Source of the DNA: a virus
IMG/VR virus record: IMGVR_UViG_3300045534_000033
Coordinates: 1 to 33,321 of that record
Length of the DNA stretch: 33,321 nucleotides
Strand: one strand, 5' to 3'
The number at the start of each line of letters is the position of its first letter. Position 1 is the first letter of the stretch. Positions 8,011-13,506 of the stretch are shown in pieces. The translations under genes and the position numbers were made by a program. Below the pieces are notes generated by a model. It did no database searches. It worked only from the letters and a program-made list of their open reading frames with translations, and had not been told where the DNA came from.

Positions 8011-8063
8011 CCTCGCTATGCGGGTCGCCGCCTGGGGCGTCGATCCATAACCTCGCTTAGCGG
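8011..8063. repeat. Paired 13-base repeats flanking a GC-rich island
   Basis: CCTCGCTATGCGG (8011-8023) and CCTCGCTTAGCGG (8051-8063) are direct repeats 40 bases apart differing at two positions. Each is partly self-complementary (CCGC/GCGG-like ends). Between them lies gtcgccgcctggggcgtcg, the most GC-rich stretch of an otherwise AT-rich region. The layout is what one would look for at a terminase cutting or recognition site, but no cut site can be read from sequence alone. Confidence 0.4.
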
Positions 8064-8101
8064 TATATTTTTCAACTCTTCAAATAACTCAACTTCAGTT
8101 C

Positions 8102-8131
8102 AAATCGTTTCCAAAATCAAAAACTCTATTA
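8102..8131. repeat. Direct repeat copy 1 (about 30 bp)
   Basis: This copy, from AAATCGTTTCCAAAAT to CTCTATTA, matches the copy at 8225-8255 except for one missing base and a two-base difference. The copies are 123 bases apart in the same orientation. It has lost the perfect palindrome present in copy 2. Confidence 0.8.
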
Positions 8132-8224
8132 CCAGACCAGACTTATAGAACAATGTTTCAAAAAGGGTAGGGAATTTTATATGTGGAGTGAGATATAGCT
8201 GTAACCGGTACCCTCTTCGTTTTT

Positions 8225-8255
8225 AAATTCGTTTCCAAAACGAAAAACTCTATTA
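8225..8255. repeat. Direct repeat copy 2 (31 bp) containing a palindrome
   Basis: This is the second copy of the repeat at 8102-8131. It contains a perfect inverted repeat TTCGTTT-CCA-AAACGAA (8228-8244), a plausible protein-binding site. Repeats of this kind beside an AT-rich tract resemble iterons, but no initiator protein was recognised. Confidence 0.8.
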
Positions 8256-8296
8256 GGTACCGTAGGAATATCAGATAGTTACAGGAATCAGATATT

Positions 8297-8320
8297 GACT
8301 GATAAGTCCACTTATCGGTC
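8297..8320. repeat. Long palindrome downstream of the HTH gene
   Basis: GACTGATAAG (8297-8306) and CTTATCGGTC (8311-8320) form a ten-pair inverted repeat (one G-T wobble) around TCCA. It lies 13 bases past the stop of the minus-strand helix-turn-helix gene. No T-run follows on either strand, so an intrinsic terminator is unlikely; it may be an operator, an RNA processing site or part of the origin region. Confidence 0.55.
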
Positions 8321-8333
8321 ACAACGTAGCTAA

Positions 8334-8606
8334 CTACGCACACTCACTCATTAATTTAGCAAACTCTGCATGGCTCATACCGCTCATATCATGCAACGCT
8401 AGTATCTCACCTATGTGATACATCCGTTTAAACCGCTCACGATAGCGCCATGCCTGTACTGATACACCGTACAACGCCGCTGCCTTACGTTGTGTGAGAT
8501 TCATTCGTGCACGGAGTCTCCAATATAGGTTAGCCTTTGGTGCAGGTTGAGCATGCCTGTAGTTACCTATCCAATACTTATCGGATGGTTTATCCCTACT
8601 CATCAT
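8334..8606 (-). CDS. Helix-turn-helix DNA-binding protein, probable early regulator, 90 aa
   Basis: Residues about 35-75 (LRARMNLTQRKAAALYGVSVQAWRYRERFKR) are a Cro/CI-type helix-turn-helix: the LTQRKAAALYGVS segment is the first helix and turn, and VQAWRYRE the recognition helix. The end (EILALHDMSGMSHAEFAKLM) is helical. The gene is transcribed away from the early operon, and CATACA motifs lie just upstream of it and in the early promoter, so it probably regulates early transcription and itself. No candidate start has a clear ribosome-binding site. I chose the ATG at 8604-8606 because it leaves the CATACA motifs outside the gene; ATGs at 8636 and 8654 are alternatives. Confidence 0.75.
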   Translation of the reverse strand: MMSRDKPSDKYWIGNYRHAQPAPKANLYWRLRARMNLTQRKAAALYGVSVQAWRYRERFKRMYHIGEILALHDMSGMSHAEFAKLMSECA

Positions 8607-8633
8607 AGTTATTACACTATTGAACCTATTACT

Positions 8634-8653
8634 CATACAGTAAGTATCATACA
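8634..8653. promoter_or_regulatory. Candidate operator pair (CATACA motifs)
   Basis: CATACA occurs at 8634-8639 and 8648-8653, fourteen bases apart, within overlapping inverted repeats (CATAC...GTATG at 8634/8657, and GTATCAT...ATGATAC at 8644/8666). They sit just upstream of the chosen start of the helix-turn-helix gene. The same hexamer recurs at 8816-8821 in the early promoter and at 9870-9875. Autoregulation is an inference. Confidence 0.4.
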
Positions 8654-8802
8654 TCAGTATGGGTAATGATACGGTAACTACTTAGGTCAGACAACGGTGC
8701 AGGGTTGCATCACTGTCTCACGTTGTTTCAGCAAGACGAAACTGACTTCACTTTTATTCAAAACTTTCTCAAGTTTTTTTTACAATAATCCGAATCTCTC
8801 CC

Positions 8803-8830
8803 TTGTGTAATACATCATACATAGTATAGT
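8803..8830 (+). promoter_or_regulatory. Candidate early promoter with CATACA in the spacer
   Basis: TTGTGT (8803-8808) and TATAGT (8825-8830) are separated by 16 bases, a reasonable sigma-70 type promoter, 45 bases before the first early gene. CATACA at 8816-8821 lies in the spacer, where a bound repressor would block RNA polymerase. Confidence 0.45.
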
Positions 8831-8874
8831 GCGGCTGTTGAGTGATTAACGCTCACCACATAGGAGACAACACC

Positions 8875-9135
8875 ATGGATACAATTAAACACCAACGGAA
8901 TCACCCATTGAAAGCAGGCCAGCCAGCATCAGAGAAAATCATCTTTGGCGACTATTCCCGTTATGCGGTGTACGCAATCCACACTCGCTTCGATTGTGTA
9001 TGGTGGATTGTGCAGGATGCTGAGCAGTTAGATCCCATAGTGGCTGACATGCCGGCTATCATCAGACAAGAACCTACCTTTGAGGATGCGATTAACGGAT
9101 TGTGGACTGGTCCCTACCATATCACAAACAATTAA
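8875..9135 (+). CDS. Small hypothetical early protein, 86 aa
   Basis: This is the first gene of the plus-strand operon. The ATG at 8875 has TAGGAGACAAC upstream at a good distance; a GTG at 8842 in the same frame lacks this. The protein is aromatic-rich in its middle (SRYAVYAIHTRFDCVWWIVQDAE) with a helical end (TFEDAINGLW). I have seen this general type in many phages beside early unknowns, but no function is established. Soluble, no signal peptide. Confidence 0.75.
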   Translation: MDTIKHQRNHPLKAGQPASEKIIFGDYSRYAVYAIHTRFDCVWWIVQDAEQLDPIVADMPAIIRQEPTFEDAINGLWTGPYHITNN

Positions 9136-9141
9136 TAATGT

Positions 9142-9193
9142 ACCCAATAGACCCCCCACATGCTGGGGGGTCGGTTGGTAACATTGGGTTACC
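9142..9193 (+). promoter_or_regulatory. Structured intergenic leader with alternative hairpins
   Basis: GACCCCCCA (9150-9158) pairs with TGGGGGGTC (9164-9172) in a nine-pair hairpin. ACCCAAT (9142-9148) can pair with ATTGGGT (9183-9189) outside it, while GGTAAC (9177-9182) can pair with GTTACC (9188-9193) instead; the last two are mutually exclusive. No T-run follows the strong hairpin, so it is not a standard terminator. The region ends just before the TAGGGGAAAC ribosome-binding site of the next gene. Confidence 0.5.
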
Positions 9194-9213
9194 TGTAACG
9201 ATAGGGGAAACAT

Positions 9214-9708
9214 ATGACGAAACAATATTACGATGAATGCTTAAAACGCTGGGATCATCCCACTGGGTTCGATTCTGACGCCAACTTTGCAGGATATAAG
9301 CCGACCGGCTATGTGATTTATAGCCGCAACCGTGACAGCTCGATCCTTGAAGAAACTAACTTTGCCGCCATTCTTGAGGACCTCGGAGGTGAAGGTGACT
9401 TAGTACGGGTTATCCGTCATGGTCACTGGGCTTGTGGCTGGATTGAATACATCACTGTATACGATACAGCACCGGACACATTGCTTGATCGTTGTGTCGA
9501 TATTGTCCGAGCATTAGAGGGGTATCCAGTTTACAGCGACGACCGCTACAGCGAAGCACAATGGGAGGCGATAACGGATTACTGGGAACGTTCTAACCTT
9601 CGAGATCGTGCTTACTATTGTAGGGAAGCCGGTGTTTCAATCTTTGCCGCTCGACATGATTATATGCCCGATGCGGTTTACGATGTATTAAGCGAGTCAA
9701 TTTACTAG
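9214..9708 (+). CDS. Hypothetical early protein, 164 aa
   Basis: The ATG at 9214 follows TAGGGGAAAC. The protein is acidic, with WACGWIEYITVYDTAPDTLLD followed by LEGYPVYSDDRYSEAQWEAI. This arrangement occurs in a widespread family of uncharacterised phage early proteins. No membrane segment or enzymatic motif is visible. Its place among the first early genes suggests a role in host takeover or counter-defence, which is inference only. Confidence 0.75.
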   Translation: MTKQYYDECLKRWDHPTGFDSDANFAGYKPTGYVIYSRNRDSSILEETNFAAILEDLGGEGDLVRVIRHGHWACGWIEYITVYDTAPDTLLDRCVDIVRALEGYPVYSDDRYSEAQWEAITDYWERSNLRDRAYYCREAGVSIFAARHDYMPDAVYDVLSESIY

Positions 9709-9716
9709 GGGACAAC

Positions 9717-9839
9717 ATGAATAAAGCACGATTGCGACAACAGTATACCGTATCGGGATGTTGGATCACGGATCTAATTTGCGGGATGTTCATCGGCCCG
9801 GTTTTATTCGTAGCCTTAGTCCTATTTTTATCTTGGTAA
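9717..9839 (+). CDS. Small single-pass membrane protein, 40 aa
   Basis: A short frame (MNKARLRQQYTVSG...FLSW) starts at an ATG eight bases after the previous stop, with TAGGGGACAAC as ribosome-binding site, and ends in TAA. The basic N-terminus (K3, R5, R7) is followed by a hydrophobic stretch of about 25 residues (ITDLICGMFIGPVLFVALVLF), so it should insert with the N-terminus in the cytoplasm. The spacing, coding strand and strong ribosome-binding site support a real gene. Function unknown. Confidence 0.65.
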   Translation: MNKARLRQQYTVSGCWITDLICGMFIGPVLFVALVLFLSW

Positions 9840-9859
9840 TACTTGCATCCTATGTACGA

Positions 9860-9875
9860 TGTATGGCATCATACA
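9860..9875. promoter_or_regulatory. Candidate operator palindrome TGTATG-N4-CATACA
   Basis: TGTATG (9860-9865) and CATACA (9870-9875) form a perfect inverted repeat with a four-base spacer in the gap before the 148-residue gene. The half site matches the hexamers near 8634-8653 and 8816, suggesting the same regulator binds here. Confidence 0.4.
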
Positions 9876-9904
9876 GTGAGTAGTTAATTTTTAGGGGAAA
9901 CAAT

Positions 9905-10351
9905 ATGCACATGACAAACACACCACAGACAGACACAGAGCAACGGATTGCGGCATTGGCTAAGCACCTTGGCTGCGATGTCGCCGACATAAGCGAAAGC
10001 ACCTACGGAGAAAACACTTTTGACGCCGAAGGCGGGGAATATCTGGTATTGACTGACGACGAAGCCGACAAGCTCGCAGAACGTGAGATTCGGGACTCTC
10101 TTTGGGCTTTTAATGCTGATTTCGTAGCGTCTCATACTAAGAACGGCTTATCAGATGAGTGTATCAAGGCTATTACCGAAATGCAGGGTCGTTTATGTGA
10201 AAGCGCCTCACCCATGATTGAAGCATTGATCGAGGACATGGATCACTTCATCTCTGACGCTATTTCGTCGGATGGTCGTGGCCACTTCATATCCCGTTAT
10301 GACGGCGAAGAAGCCGAAGAAGGCGCTTTTTACATTTACCGCACTAACTAA
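9905..10351 (+). CDS. Acidic hypothetical early protein, 148 aa
   Basis: This very acidic protein (for example EGGEYLVLTDDEADKLAE, EALIEDMDHF, DGEEAEEGAF) belongs by appearance to a widely distributed phage family with motifs EYLVLTDDEAD, REIRDSLWAFN and DGRGHFISRYDGEE. I know no assigned function. High acidity in an early phage protein can reflect DNA mimicry, as in anti-restriction proteins, but that is speculation. The start has TAGGGGAAAC seven bases upstream. Confidence 0.8.
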   Translation: MHMTNTPQTDTEQRIAALAKHLGCDVADISESTYGENTFDAEGGEYLVLTDDEADKLAEREIRDSLWAFNADFVASHTKNGLSDECIKAITEMQGRLCESASPMIEALIEDMDHFISDAISSDGRGHFISRYDGEEAEEGAFYIYRTN

Positions 10352-10363
10352 GGAGATGACGCT

Positions 10364-10684
10364 ATGAAAGCATTACTTTTCACACTTGCTATGATTCCAG
10401 GAGTGGCACTGGCTCAATTTGACGATGAGGGAAACTATAGGCCAGATTTGGCTATAGGGGTTCAACCATCCTACCCAATAGCCGTTCAGCCTGTTTTACC
10501 CGTTCCAAGGGACCGTGGGCCGTGGGGAACCGGCTATAGCGTTGTCACGGAGACGAGGGAACGCCCCGATGCTTGGGGTAGGTTTCTAGGCGACCGTGAC
10601 GCCACGACGACGACAACAACGCAGCGAGTTGTTCCTAATGATGTTACAGGCCAACCAATCAAAGGCGTAGAGCTTCCGTGGTAA
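10364..10684 (+). CDS. Secreted (periplasmic) hypothetical protein, 106 aa
   Basis: The N-terminus is a clear signal peptide: MKALLFTLAMIPGVALA followed by Q, with an ALA cleavage motif at residues 15-17. The mature part is Pro-rich (QPSYPIAVQPVLPVPRDRGPW) and then has a threonine run (DATTTTTTQ), which suggests an extended periplasmic protein. The ATG has AAGGAGATGAC upstream. It is the first of four consecutive envelope-directed genes. No family is recognised; spanin-like, lysis or superinfection functions are possible. Confidence 0.75.
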   Translation: MKALLFTLAMIPGVALAQFDDEGNYRPDLAIGVQPSYPIAVQPVLPVPRDRGPWGTGYSVVTETRERPDAWGRFLGDRDATTTTTTQRVVPNDVTGQPIKGVELPW

Positions 10685-10690
10685 TGAGGG

Positions 10691-10712
10691 CCCTGCCTAG
10701 TGATAGGTGGGG
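10691..10712 (+). promoter_or_regulatory. Stable hairpin with GNRA-type loop
   Basis: CCCTGCCTA (10691-10699) and TAGGTGGGG (10704-10712) can form nine continuous pairs, two of them G-U, closed by a GUGA tetraloop. It lies in the 75-base gap between the secreted-protein gene and the lipoprotein gene. No T-run follows, so an RNA stability or protein-binding role is more likely than termination. Confidence 0.5.
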
Positions 10713-10759
10713 TGCTGATTGCCAGTTTGGGATCTGTTTAACGTAAAATAGGGGAAACC

Positions 10760-10948
10760 ATGAAAAAGTATATTTTTTGTGCTGTGGTGTTGTTGTGTTC
10801 CGGCTGTACCGGAATCGAGTTGGGTGGACGGCTCGGAGTGTACCGAGTGGACGAACGGCAAGAATCAAGCCGTACCAACGTTGAGAACAAAGTGCCTCTC
10901 AAATGCTACTTTGTAAGCTGTACTGAACCGACTAGCGAGCTGAAATAG
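10760..10948 (+). CDS. Small outer-membrane-type lipoprotein, 62 aa
   Basis: MKKYIFCAVVLLCSGC is a lipoprotein signal with lipobox LCSGC and the modified cysteine at residue 16. Mature length is 47 residues, with two further cysteines (CYFVSC) that could form a disulfide. No Asp follows the lipidated cysteine (Thr instead), so outer-membrane sorting is likely. The ATG follows TAGGGGAAAC. Size and lipidation resemble outer-membrane spanin subunits, but it is not proline-rich and no embedded partner frame was found. Confidence 0.75.
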   Translation: MKKYIFCAVVLLCSGCTGIELGGRLGVYRVDERQESSRTNVENKVPLKCYFVSCTEPTSELK

Positions 10949-10956
10949 GTGACACC

Positions 10957-11124
10957 ATGATCGATCAAATCAAACAACTACTCTTCACACCCACGGGAAT
11001 CATCGTTTCTTTGCTTCATGTGGCATTCTTTGTGGGTGCTGTGACGTGCTGGATAGGGATCCAAACCCAGATCCTCGGCAACGACCCAATCGAGCAGGTG
11101 CAATCGTTAGGAAAGCGACGATGA
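10957..11124 (+). CDS. Small membrane protein, 55 aa
   Basis: An uninterrupted frame from the ATG at 10957 (MIDQIKQLLFTP...) to TGA at 11122-11124 has AGGTGACACC as ribosome-binding site. Residues about 12-35 (GIIVSLLHVAFFVGAVTCWIGI) form one membrane segment. The charged tail ends GKRR. Its stop overlaps the start of the lytic transglycosylase gene as ATGA, so the two are probably translated together. Holin, anchor or partner functions are possible, but the family is not recognised. Confidence 0.7.
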   Translation: MIDQIKQLLFTPTGIIVSLLHVAFFVGAVTCWIGIQTQILGNDPIEQVQSLGKRR

Positions 11125-11624
11125 AGCCGGGTCAGGTTAGCCCTGCCGATCTAAGTTGGATCGGTGGGGTTGTTATAGTCGCTATGGCAGCCTGTACGGT
11201 GCGCTTGCCTGATGACCTATCCTATCACACCCTTCGCTTCTTTGGTCTCAATAGCGGCCATTCTAGGGCCGTTATAAGCCAAGAGGTGACTAGGGCTGCC
11301 GATGCTTACGGCTTAGATCGGAACGTGTATCACGCCGTGATACAGGTCGAGAGTGCCGGCAACGTGAAAGCGGAAAGCCGTGTAGGTGCCCGTGGCCTGT
11401 CTCAGGTTATGCCGTTCAACGCTCGTCGGTGTGGATGGCATCCAGATCGCCTGTGGGACCCAACCCACAACGTGCGGTGTGGCGCTCGCATACTGTCGGA
11501 GGAGTTAGAACGTACCGGCAACATCCGAGACGCTCTTACCGTGTACAACTGTGGCAAAATTAACTGCAAGGAGGGAAAAGAATACGCTAGAAAGGTACTT
11601 TCACTGTCTAAGAAATTAGGCTAG
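11121..11624 (+). CDS. Membrane-anchored lytic transglycosylase (SLT family), 167 aa
   Basis: The C-terminal domain (about 55-165) is a soluble-lytic-transglycosylase-type fold. It has QVESAGNVKAESRVGARGLSQVMP, with likely catalytic Glu77 in the VES motif, the GLSQVMP motif, and a later ALTVYNCG segment. It would cut the glycan strand of peptidoglycan. Residues 13-26 (WIGGVVIVAMAACT) are hydrophobic with many small residues, resembling a signal-anchor-release segment or uncleaved anchor. I chose the ATG at 11121 because AGGAAAG precedes it and it overlaps the upstream stop. No classical endolysin is seen in the late lysis cassette, so this could be the endolysin despite its position among early genes. 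Confidence 0.85.
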   Translation: MKPGQVSPADLSWIGGVVIVAMAACTVRLPDDLSYHTLRFFGLNSGHSRAVISQEVTRAADAYGLDRNVYHAVIQVESAGNVKAESRVGARGLSQVMPFNARRCGWHPDRLWDPTHNVRCGARILSEELERTGNIRDALTVYNCGKINCKEGKEYARKVLSLSKKLG

Positions 11625-11656
11625 TAAGATGTAAGATGTAATTTATTGGAGACAAA

Positions 11657-12496
11657 ATGAACGACAAACAACTAATAACACAGAATAACGTGGAGATGCT
11701 TCACACGTTGCGTAACACAGTCGCACCAGGGTTGACTGATAGCGAATTCGCTTTATTTGCGGAAATCGTTAAAAGCACTGGCTTGAATCCTGTAACTAAA
11801 GAAGTGTGGGCAATCAAGGCAGGTGGCCGCTTACAACTCATGACCGGGATCAACGGATTCTTGCGTATCGCTAACTCTCACCCAATGTTTGACGGCATGG
11901 AAGTGGAGTTTGAGTGGGACAATAAACAGCTCATTTCAGCAACTGCCAAAGTATATCGCAAGGACAGGCGGTTTCCGGCTGTAGCTACGGCTTATATGAA
12001 TGAATACGGCAAACAAAGTCCTATATGGAAAACGATGCCATCAGTTATGTTAAGTAAGTGTGCGAAAAGTCTGGCCATAAGAGAGGCTTTTGTGCAGGAA
12101 CTTGGCGGCTTGTACACCCAGGAGGAGATGCCAGCCGAGTATGCACCACCACGAGCTACGACTATCCCGCAGGAGGCTTTGATCGTTTCGGAGAAAACCA
12201 ACCGAGTGATTGGGGCCAAGGTTGAGCCAGTTGAGGACATCGTGGACGTAGAAACAGGTGAAATCTTTGATCAGCCAGATGATTTACCAGGTTTTTTGGA
12301 AGTTAAGCCAAAAGCTAAGAAATCGAAGGCTACGACGACCTACTACAACCTGGAAACACTACAGGGTGACAAATTGGTCATCGCTGAAACGTATCTGGTT
12401 GCCAATAACGCTAAAAGGTTGACCGAAACACACTGGAAGTCACCTATCCGGCTTGAAAAACTGACTAGCTGCATTGATGAGGCTTTCAATGAGTAA
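11657..12496 (+). CDS. RecT/Bet-type single-strand annealing protein, 279 aa
   Basis: The first 165 residues match the Bet/RecT superfamily: LTDSEFALFAEIVKSTGLNPVTKEVWAIK, then GGRLQLMTGINGFLRIA, and later WKTMPSVMLSKCAKSLAIREAF, the usual order of motifs. These proteins coat ssDNA and anneal complementary strands in phage recombination and recombination-dependent replication. The C-terminal 110 residues look linker-like and lysine-rich (KPKAKKSKATT). A 5'-3' exonuclease partner, normally next door, was not found. The start has TTGGAGACAAA upstream. Confidence 0.93.
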   Translation: MNDKQLITQNNVEMLHTLRNTVAPGLTDSEFALFAEIVKSTGLNPVTKEVWAIKAGGRLQLMTGINGFLRIANSHPMFDGMEVEFEWDNKQLISATAKVYRKDRRFPAVATAYMNEYGKQSPIWKTMPSVMLSKCAKSLAIREAFVQELGGLYTQEEMPAEYAPPRATTIPQEALIVSEKTNRVIGAKVEPVEDIVDVETGEIFDQPDDLPGFLEVKPKAKKSKATTTYYNLETLQGDKLVIAETYLVANNAKRLTETHWKSPIRLEKLTSCIDEAFNE

Positions 12497-12692
12497 CGAT
12501 ATACCACCGGCTGATTACTGCCGACCACGCTTTGACAGTCCACGACCCGGCTACAAGCGACACACAATCTTCATTAACGTGGATCTGCTGTGGCGCTGTA
12601 AGTCAGTGTGCTCAAAGGATAAAATTAGCTTCACAACTTTGTTAGAAGAGGCGTTGCGTAACCGCATTAACTATCACGGAAAACTAAAATGA
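12489..12692 (+). CDS. Possible ribbon-helix-helix DNA-binding protein, 67 aa
   Basis: After a disordered Pro/Asp/Arg N-terminus, HTIFINVDLLWRCKSVCSKDKISFTTLLEEALRNRI reads as a beta strand followed by two helices, the ribbon-helix-helix pattern. The LLEEALRNRI ending is typical of such dimers. The ATG at 12489 overlaps the recT end by eight bases with GAGG upstream. It may be a small transcriptional regulator. Confidence in the fold is moderate. Confidence 0.6.
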   Translation: MSNDIPPADYCRPRFDSPRPGYKRHTIFINVDLLWRCKSVCSKDKISFTTLLEEALRNRINYHGKLK

Positions 12693-12946
12693 ACAGTCAG
12701 ATAACTCAGGACGCAATTACCTTCAGTGAGTCGTTTCTACCGCATCCAAACAGGACGCAGGATCTGAGCGACTACCAAGCTGCATACGAGGAGGGAGCAC
12801 GGCAAGTGCTGCGCTACCTTCAGCAGTTTGCTTGCCGAGTAAACGCTATAACACCGCCACTGGAATCAAACAGCTTCCAAAACGGTCAGGTAGACGGCAT
12901 CCTTTGGACCGTAGACCATATCAGCGCACTTTTTGGAATTGGATAA
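12689..12946 (+). CDS. Hypothetical early protein, 85 aa
   Basis: The gene begins within the previous stop (ATGA) and is the last of the first plus-strand block. The middle has a helical AAYEEGARQVLRYLQQF and the end QVDGILWTVDHISALFGIG; no known domain is evident. It ends immediately before a hairpin whose T-run faces the other strand. No membrane segment is obvious. Confidence 0.65.
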   Translation: MNSQITQDAITFSESFLPHPNRTQDLSDYQAAYEEGARQVLRYLQQFACRVNAITPPLESNSFQNGQVDGILWTVDHISALFGIG

Positions 12947-12947
12947 T

Positions 12948-12980
12948 AAAAAAGCCGGTCAGGGGGAAACTCTGACCGGC
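12948..12980 (-). terminator. Intrinsic terminator of the minus-strand regulatory pair
   Basis: On the minus strand, GCCGGTCAG (12980-12972) pairs perfectly with CTGACCGGC (12962-12954) and is followed by TTTTTT (12953-12948). This ends the transcript that runs 13498 to 13036. On the plus strand there is no T-run, so early transcripts could pass through. Confidence 0.85.
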
Positions 12981-12995
12981 CACGACAAAATCAAT

Positions 12996-13031
12996 GGAGA
13001 CAAACCTATGAACGTGTCTCCTTCATTGTAA
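12996..13031 (+). promoter_or_regulatory. Mini-ORF (MNVSPSL) held in a hairpin
   Basis: GGAGACA (12996-13002), a good ribosome-binding site, is followed by an ATG at 13008 and a seven-codon frame MNVSPSL ending in TAA at 13031. The ribosome-binding site is perfectly complementary to TGTCTCC (13015-13021), so a hairpin hides both it and the start codon. It could be a leader peptide, a decoy or a gene remnant. The minus-strand 96-residue gene ends nearby at 13036. Confidence 0.4.
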
Positions 13032-13035
13032 ATCA

Positions 13036-13326
13036 TCACCCCAACAACGTCAAAGTCCAATTCTCATCAGGACTACACCGTTTTGCCTCAGTTCTAAGCG
13101 ATGAATTAGCCACAAGTTGGCTGTAATCGCAGAAAAACCGCTTGTTTCGTCTGAGGCCGTCTGTAGTGGTTTCATAATCAACCAGAAACACGTTTCCGTC
13201 GGCATCCACAGCCTTGTACGTTCCCACCGAATTGCCCGTATGCGTCGAAATAGGAGCATACTCCGGCAGGATGCTGTAAAGCCGCTGGTGCAGGTCAGTA
13301 ATAATGGGTTTATGCTTGTTTATCAT
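13036..13326 (-). CDS. Hypothetical protein paired with the excisionase-like gene, 96 aa
   Basis: The gene starts at an ATG inside the end of the excisionase-like gene (17-base overlap) and ends before a strong minus-strand terminator, so the two form a small operon facing the early genes. Residues 30-70 (GNSVGTYKAVDADGNVFLVDYETTTDGLRRNKRFFCDYSQLV) look like a beta-rich small domain. No catalytic motif is seen. A regulatory or immunity-like role is inferred only from its partner and orientation. Confidence 0.65.
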   Translation of the reverse strand: MINKHKPIITDLHQRLYSILPEYAPISTHTGNSVGTYKAVDADGNVFLVDYETTTDGLRRNKRFFCDYSQLVANSSLRTEAKRCSPDENWTLTLLG

Positions 13327-13498
13327 GACGCTCCTTCAACCAAGCTTCAATGTCAGCAATTTTTACCCGGCGATGGGTTTTGAGTTTAAGATGTGGACAC
13401 CCAGCTTTTAACCAACTGCGGATCGTCATATCAGAAACGCTAAAATAAGCCTTTGCTGCCGTTATCGTAACGTAATTGTTTTTTTCTTCATCTGTCAT
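13310..13498 (-). CDS. Excisionase-like helix-turn-helix protein (HTH_17/AlpA type), 62 aa
   Basis: The segment YVTITAAKAYFSVSDMTIRSWLKAGCPHLKLKTHRRVKIADIEAWLKERH is a MerR-like winged helix of the excisionase family: VSDMTIRSWLKAG is the helix-turn-helix, the basic KTHRRVK the wing, and DIEAWLKER the last helix. These proteins bind DNA as excision factors or transcription regulators. No integrase or attachment site is visible, so a regulator is more likely. It diverges from the SSB-like gene across a 71-base gap and could control that promoter. Confidence 0.85.
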   Translation of the reverse strand: MTDEEKNNYVTITAAKAYFSVSDMTIRSWLKAGCPHLKLKTHRRVKIADIEAWLKERHDKQA

Positions 13499-13506
13499 AA
13501 ATTACC

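Larger units (their letters stand above)
7700..8333. other. Long gene-free region; candidate origin and/or packaging site
   Basis: No convincing gene lies in these 634 bases; the single 61-codon frame at 8158-8343 has no ribosome-binding site and crosses the repeats. The region holds an AT-rich tract (about 7876-7911), a GC-rich island (about 8020-8045) flanked by two 13-base repeats, two 31-base direct repeats (8102 and 8225), paired GGAAT...CAGATA elements (8265-8295) and a long palindrome (8297-8320). It separates the divergent late and early modules and sits next to the small terminase gene, so an origin, a pac or cos site, and the late-operon leader could all be here. Confidence 0.55.

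Noticed and set aside
8158-8343. 61-codon minus-strand frame downstream of the HTH gene
   Set aside because: It crosses a direct repeat and a long palindrome, overlaps the end of the HTH gene, has no ribosome-binding site and has unconvincing composition; treated as non-coding.
13117-13383. 88-codon plus-strand frame opposite the excisionase-like pair
   Set aside because: The minus-strand genes overlap properly, one has a recognisable HTH domain, and they end at a minus-strand terminator.
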